Assembly: GCF_033170385.1 (NCBI RefSeq)
Contig: NZ_CP126170.1
Coordinates: 405,501 to 469,500 of the forward strand
Reading direction: 5' to 3'
DNA length: 64,000 nt
Source of the DNA: Xanthomonas rydalmerensis
GTDB taxonomy: Bacteria > Pseudomonadota > Gammaproteobacteria > Xanthomonadales > Xanthomonadaceae
The position numbers were made by a program, and so were the translations under genes. How positions within the stretch are numbered: position 1 is the stretch's first letter; every line of letters starts with the position of its first letter. Shown piece after piece: positions 62,495-64,000 of this stretch. Below the pieces are notes generated by a model, which was not told the origin of the DNA, searched no databases, and saw only the letters and a list, made by a program, of their open reading frames with translations.

Positions 62495-62663
62495 CGTTGT
62501 GAGGCGCCGACGCCCGACAGGGCCGGAACAGGGGGGATCCAGATTTCCCTGTCGGACATCGACATAGACGGTGGGGTCGACCCCTTCGGGTCATAAAGCG
62601 ACGCAGACGGTCACCCCGTAGGACGTAGAGTGCGTGCTGGGACAGGCGAACGCAAGCCCTTTC

Positions 62664-63185
62664 TCAGGGTTCGAGTGTGCGACGTGTCCCATTGCTGCGA
62701 CCCATATTGCCGGGGCGCGGCGCCGGCGGACGCTGCATGCCTTCCGGACGCTGCATCGCTGGCCGCGCCGGCTGCATGGACTGCGGCCGCGGCGCCGAAT
62801 TCAGCGCGTCCGGACGGCGCAGGCGATCCATGTCGCGCCAGGGCGAGGGCACCCGACCGCCCACGCTGGGCGGCGGCGGAGGCGGGCGCGAACCGCCGTC
62901 GTCCGGCCGCGGACGCGGTGGCGGGCGGTGACGCGGGCCGTCGTAGCCACGGTAGTAGTAATACGGCACGCCATACCCGTAGTAGCCGTAGTACGCCGGG
63001 CCGTAGCCGTAGTAGGGCACCGCACCGTAGGGCGAGTAGTACTCGGAGTAACCGGCCGGATAGCGGTATTCGACCGAGGGGGCGCCACGGTAGTAGCCAC
63101 CGTCGCCGCCTCCGGCGTAATCGTAGGTGGCGCAGCCGCCCAGTGCGGCCAGCAGTCCAGCGGCGCAGATCAGGCGCAGTTTCAT
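62664..63185 (-). CDS. Tyr/Gly/Pro-rich lipoprotein
   Basis: 173 residues with a lipobox (LICAAGLLAALGGCATYDY). The first half is Tyr/Gly-rich (YYGYGPAYYGYYGYGVPYYY) and the second Pro/Arg-rich (HRPPPRPRPDDGG). GGAGGG lies 9 bases before the ATG. Low-complexity lipoproteins of this kind are common in xanthomonads; the function is unknown. Confidence 0.8.
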   Translation of the reverse strand: MKLRLICAAGLLAALGGCATYDYAGGGDGGYYRGAPSVEYRYPAGYSEYYSPYGAVPYYGYGPAYYGYYGYGVPYYYYRGYDGPRHRPPPRPRPDDGGSRPPPPPPSVGGRVPSPWRDMDRLRRPDALNSAPRPQSMQPARPAMQRPEGMQRPPAPRPGNMGRSNGTRRTLEP

Positions 63186-63349
63186 GGCGTTTGCCCTCCA
63201 GCAGGCTGGCTGACAGGTTCGGTCCGTGGCATTGAATCCCCCCTTAACTTCATCGGCCGCACTTGAACGCTTAAGTTGCGCGCAACGGCGGCGAACCGGC
63301 ACGGTTGGCGGACGCTGCACGTTGGCGACGATACGCTACCCTTTCGCGC

Positions 63350-64000
63350 ATGGTCTCACGTTTTCTGCCCGAGTTCGGCGACGTCCTGGCGGCCGCCGCA
63401 CGCATTGCCGCGCACGCGCGGCCGACCCCGGTGCTGCGTTCGCAGGCGCTGGATGCCATTACTGGCGCACAGCTGTACTTCAAGGCCGAACACCTGCAGC
63501 GCGGCGGCGCGTTCAAGTTCCGCGGTGCCTGCAACGCGGTGTGGGCACTTGACCCGGCGCAGGCGAAGCGCGGCGTGGTCACCCACTCTTCCGGCAACCA
63601 CGGCGCGGCCCTGGCACTGGCCGCGCGCACCCGTGGCATCGGCTGCCATGTGGTGGTGCCGGAGGGGGCGGTCGCCGCCAAGCTCGCCAACATCGCCCGC
63701 CACGGCGCCACGCTGTGGCGGTGCGCACCGAGCATCGCCGCGCGCGAGGCGCTGTGCGCCCAGGTGCAGCGCGACACCGGCGCGACCCTGGTGCATCCCT
63801 ATGCCGATCCGGCGGTGATCGCCGGGCAGGGCACCGCCGCGCTGGAACTGCTGGACGCCAGCGGCGGGCTGGATTTGCTGGTGGTGCCGGTCGGCGGCGG
63901 CGGCCTGGCCGCGGGCAGCCGCCTGGCCCTGTCGGCGCGGGCGCCACAGGCGCAGCTGCTGCTGGCCGAGCCGGCCGGCGCCGCCGACACCGCGCGCTCG
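63350..64000 (+). CDS. PLP-dependent threonine/serine dehydratase-like enzyme, 5' part
   Basis: 217 residues are visible; the frame is open at the window end. It is a fold-type II PLP enzyme: the Schiff-base Lys is in GGAFKFRGACNA, the substrate loop is HSSGNHGAALALAA, and the phosphate-binding Gly loop is VVPVGGGGLAAG. The family includes catabolic threonine dehydratase and serine racemase; the missing C-terminus prevents a choice. The ATG at 63350 follows a 164-base gap after the divergent lipoprotein gene. Confidence 0.9.
   Translation, partial: MVSRFLPEFGDVLAAAARIAAHARPTPVLRSQALDAITGAQLYFKAEHLQRGGAFKFRGACNAVWALDPAQAKRGVVTHSSGNHGAALALAARTRGIGCHVVVPEGAVAAKLANIARHGATLWRCAPSIAAREALCAQVQRDTGATLVHPYADPAVIAGQGTAALELLDASGGLDLLVVPVGGGGLAAGSRLALSARAPQAQLLLAEPAGAADTARS

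Noticed and set aside
62155..62594. 147-codon minus ORF over the small-RNA locus
   Set aside because: It crosses two intrinsic terminators and shows no family or ribosome site.

Overview
High-GC gammaproteobacterial chromosome, most likely Xanthomonas or a close xanthomonad. The pointers are the katB-ankB pair, a chromosomal integron beside ilvD (the classic xanthomonad location), xanthomonad-type intergenic inverted repeats, and a periplasmic quinate pathway. The species cannot be fixed from the sequence alone.

Layout. 1-1590: end of dinG. 1.7-8.1 kb: a compact RiPP-type operon. It holds an HlyD adaptor, a C39 peptidase/ABC exporter, a 55-residue precursor, an MvdC/MvdD-like ATP-grasp ligase and a secreted DUF6624 protein, with a second DUF6624 paralogue just downstream. 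This reads as a graspetide-like (omega-ester peptide) system with double-glycine-type export, and is the strongest novel candidate here. 8.6-18.2 kb: katB-ankB, an unusual zinc-ribbon SDR, a phosphodiesterase, an MHS symporter, an acid phosphatase and an AI-2E permease. 18.4-21.6 kb: small minus-strand genes, many of unknown function. 21.9-25.6 kb: an AT-richer chromosomal integron with recognisable attC sites, cassette ORFs all on the minus strand, an attI-like junction and a decayed intI, next to ilvD (25.8-27.6 kb).

27.8-42.7 kb: a Tat-exported GH5 glycosidase; a YgiB/YgiC-like pair with a zinc-ribbon partner; a six-gene RDD/SpoIIM/DUF4129/DUF4350/MoxR/DUF58 membrane operon; DUF2167, an RBBP9-like hydrolase, an Lrp/AsnC regulator and a gamma-carbonic anhydrase. 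43-51 kb: quinate catabolism, with quiC-quiX-quiB-MFS on the plus strand and the PQQ quinate dehydrogenase quiA facing them. Signal peptides on quiB and quiC place the conversion of quinate to protocatechuate in the periplasm. 51.2-57 kb: a complete RND efflux operon. 57-64 kb: a RIO-type kinase, an HSL-type esterase, a repeat cluster, mnmG, a candidate sigma-54-driven small RNA with a strong terminator, a lipoprotein, and the start of a threonine/serine dehydratase.

No rRNA, tRNA, CRISPR array or intact insertion sequence was recognised. Assignments rest on reading motifs by eye; no database search was run.
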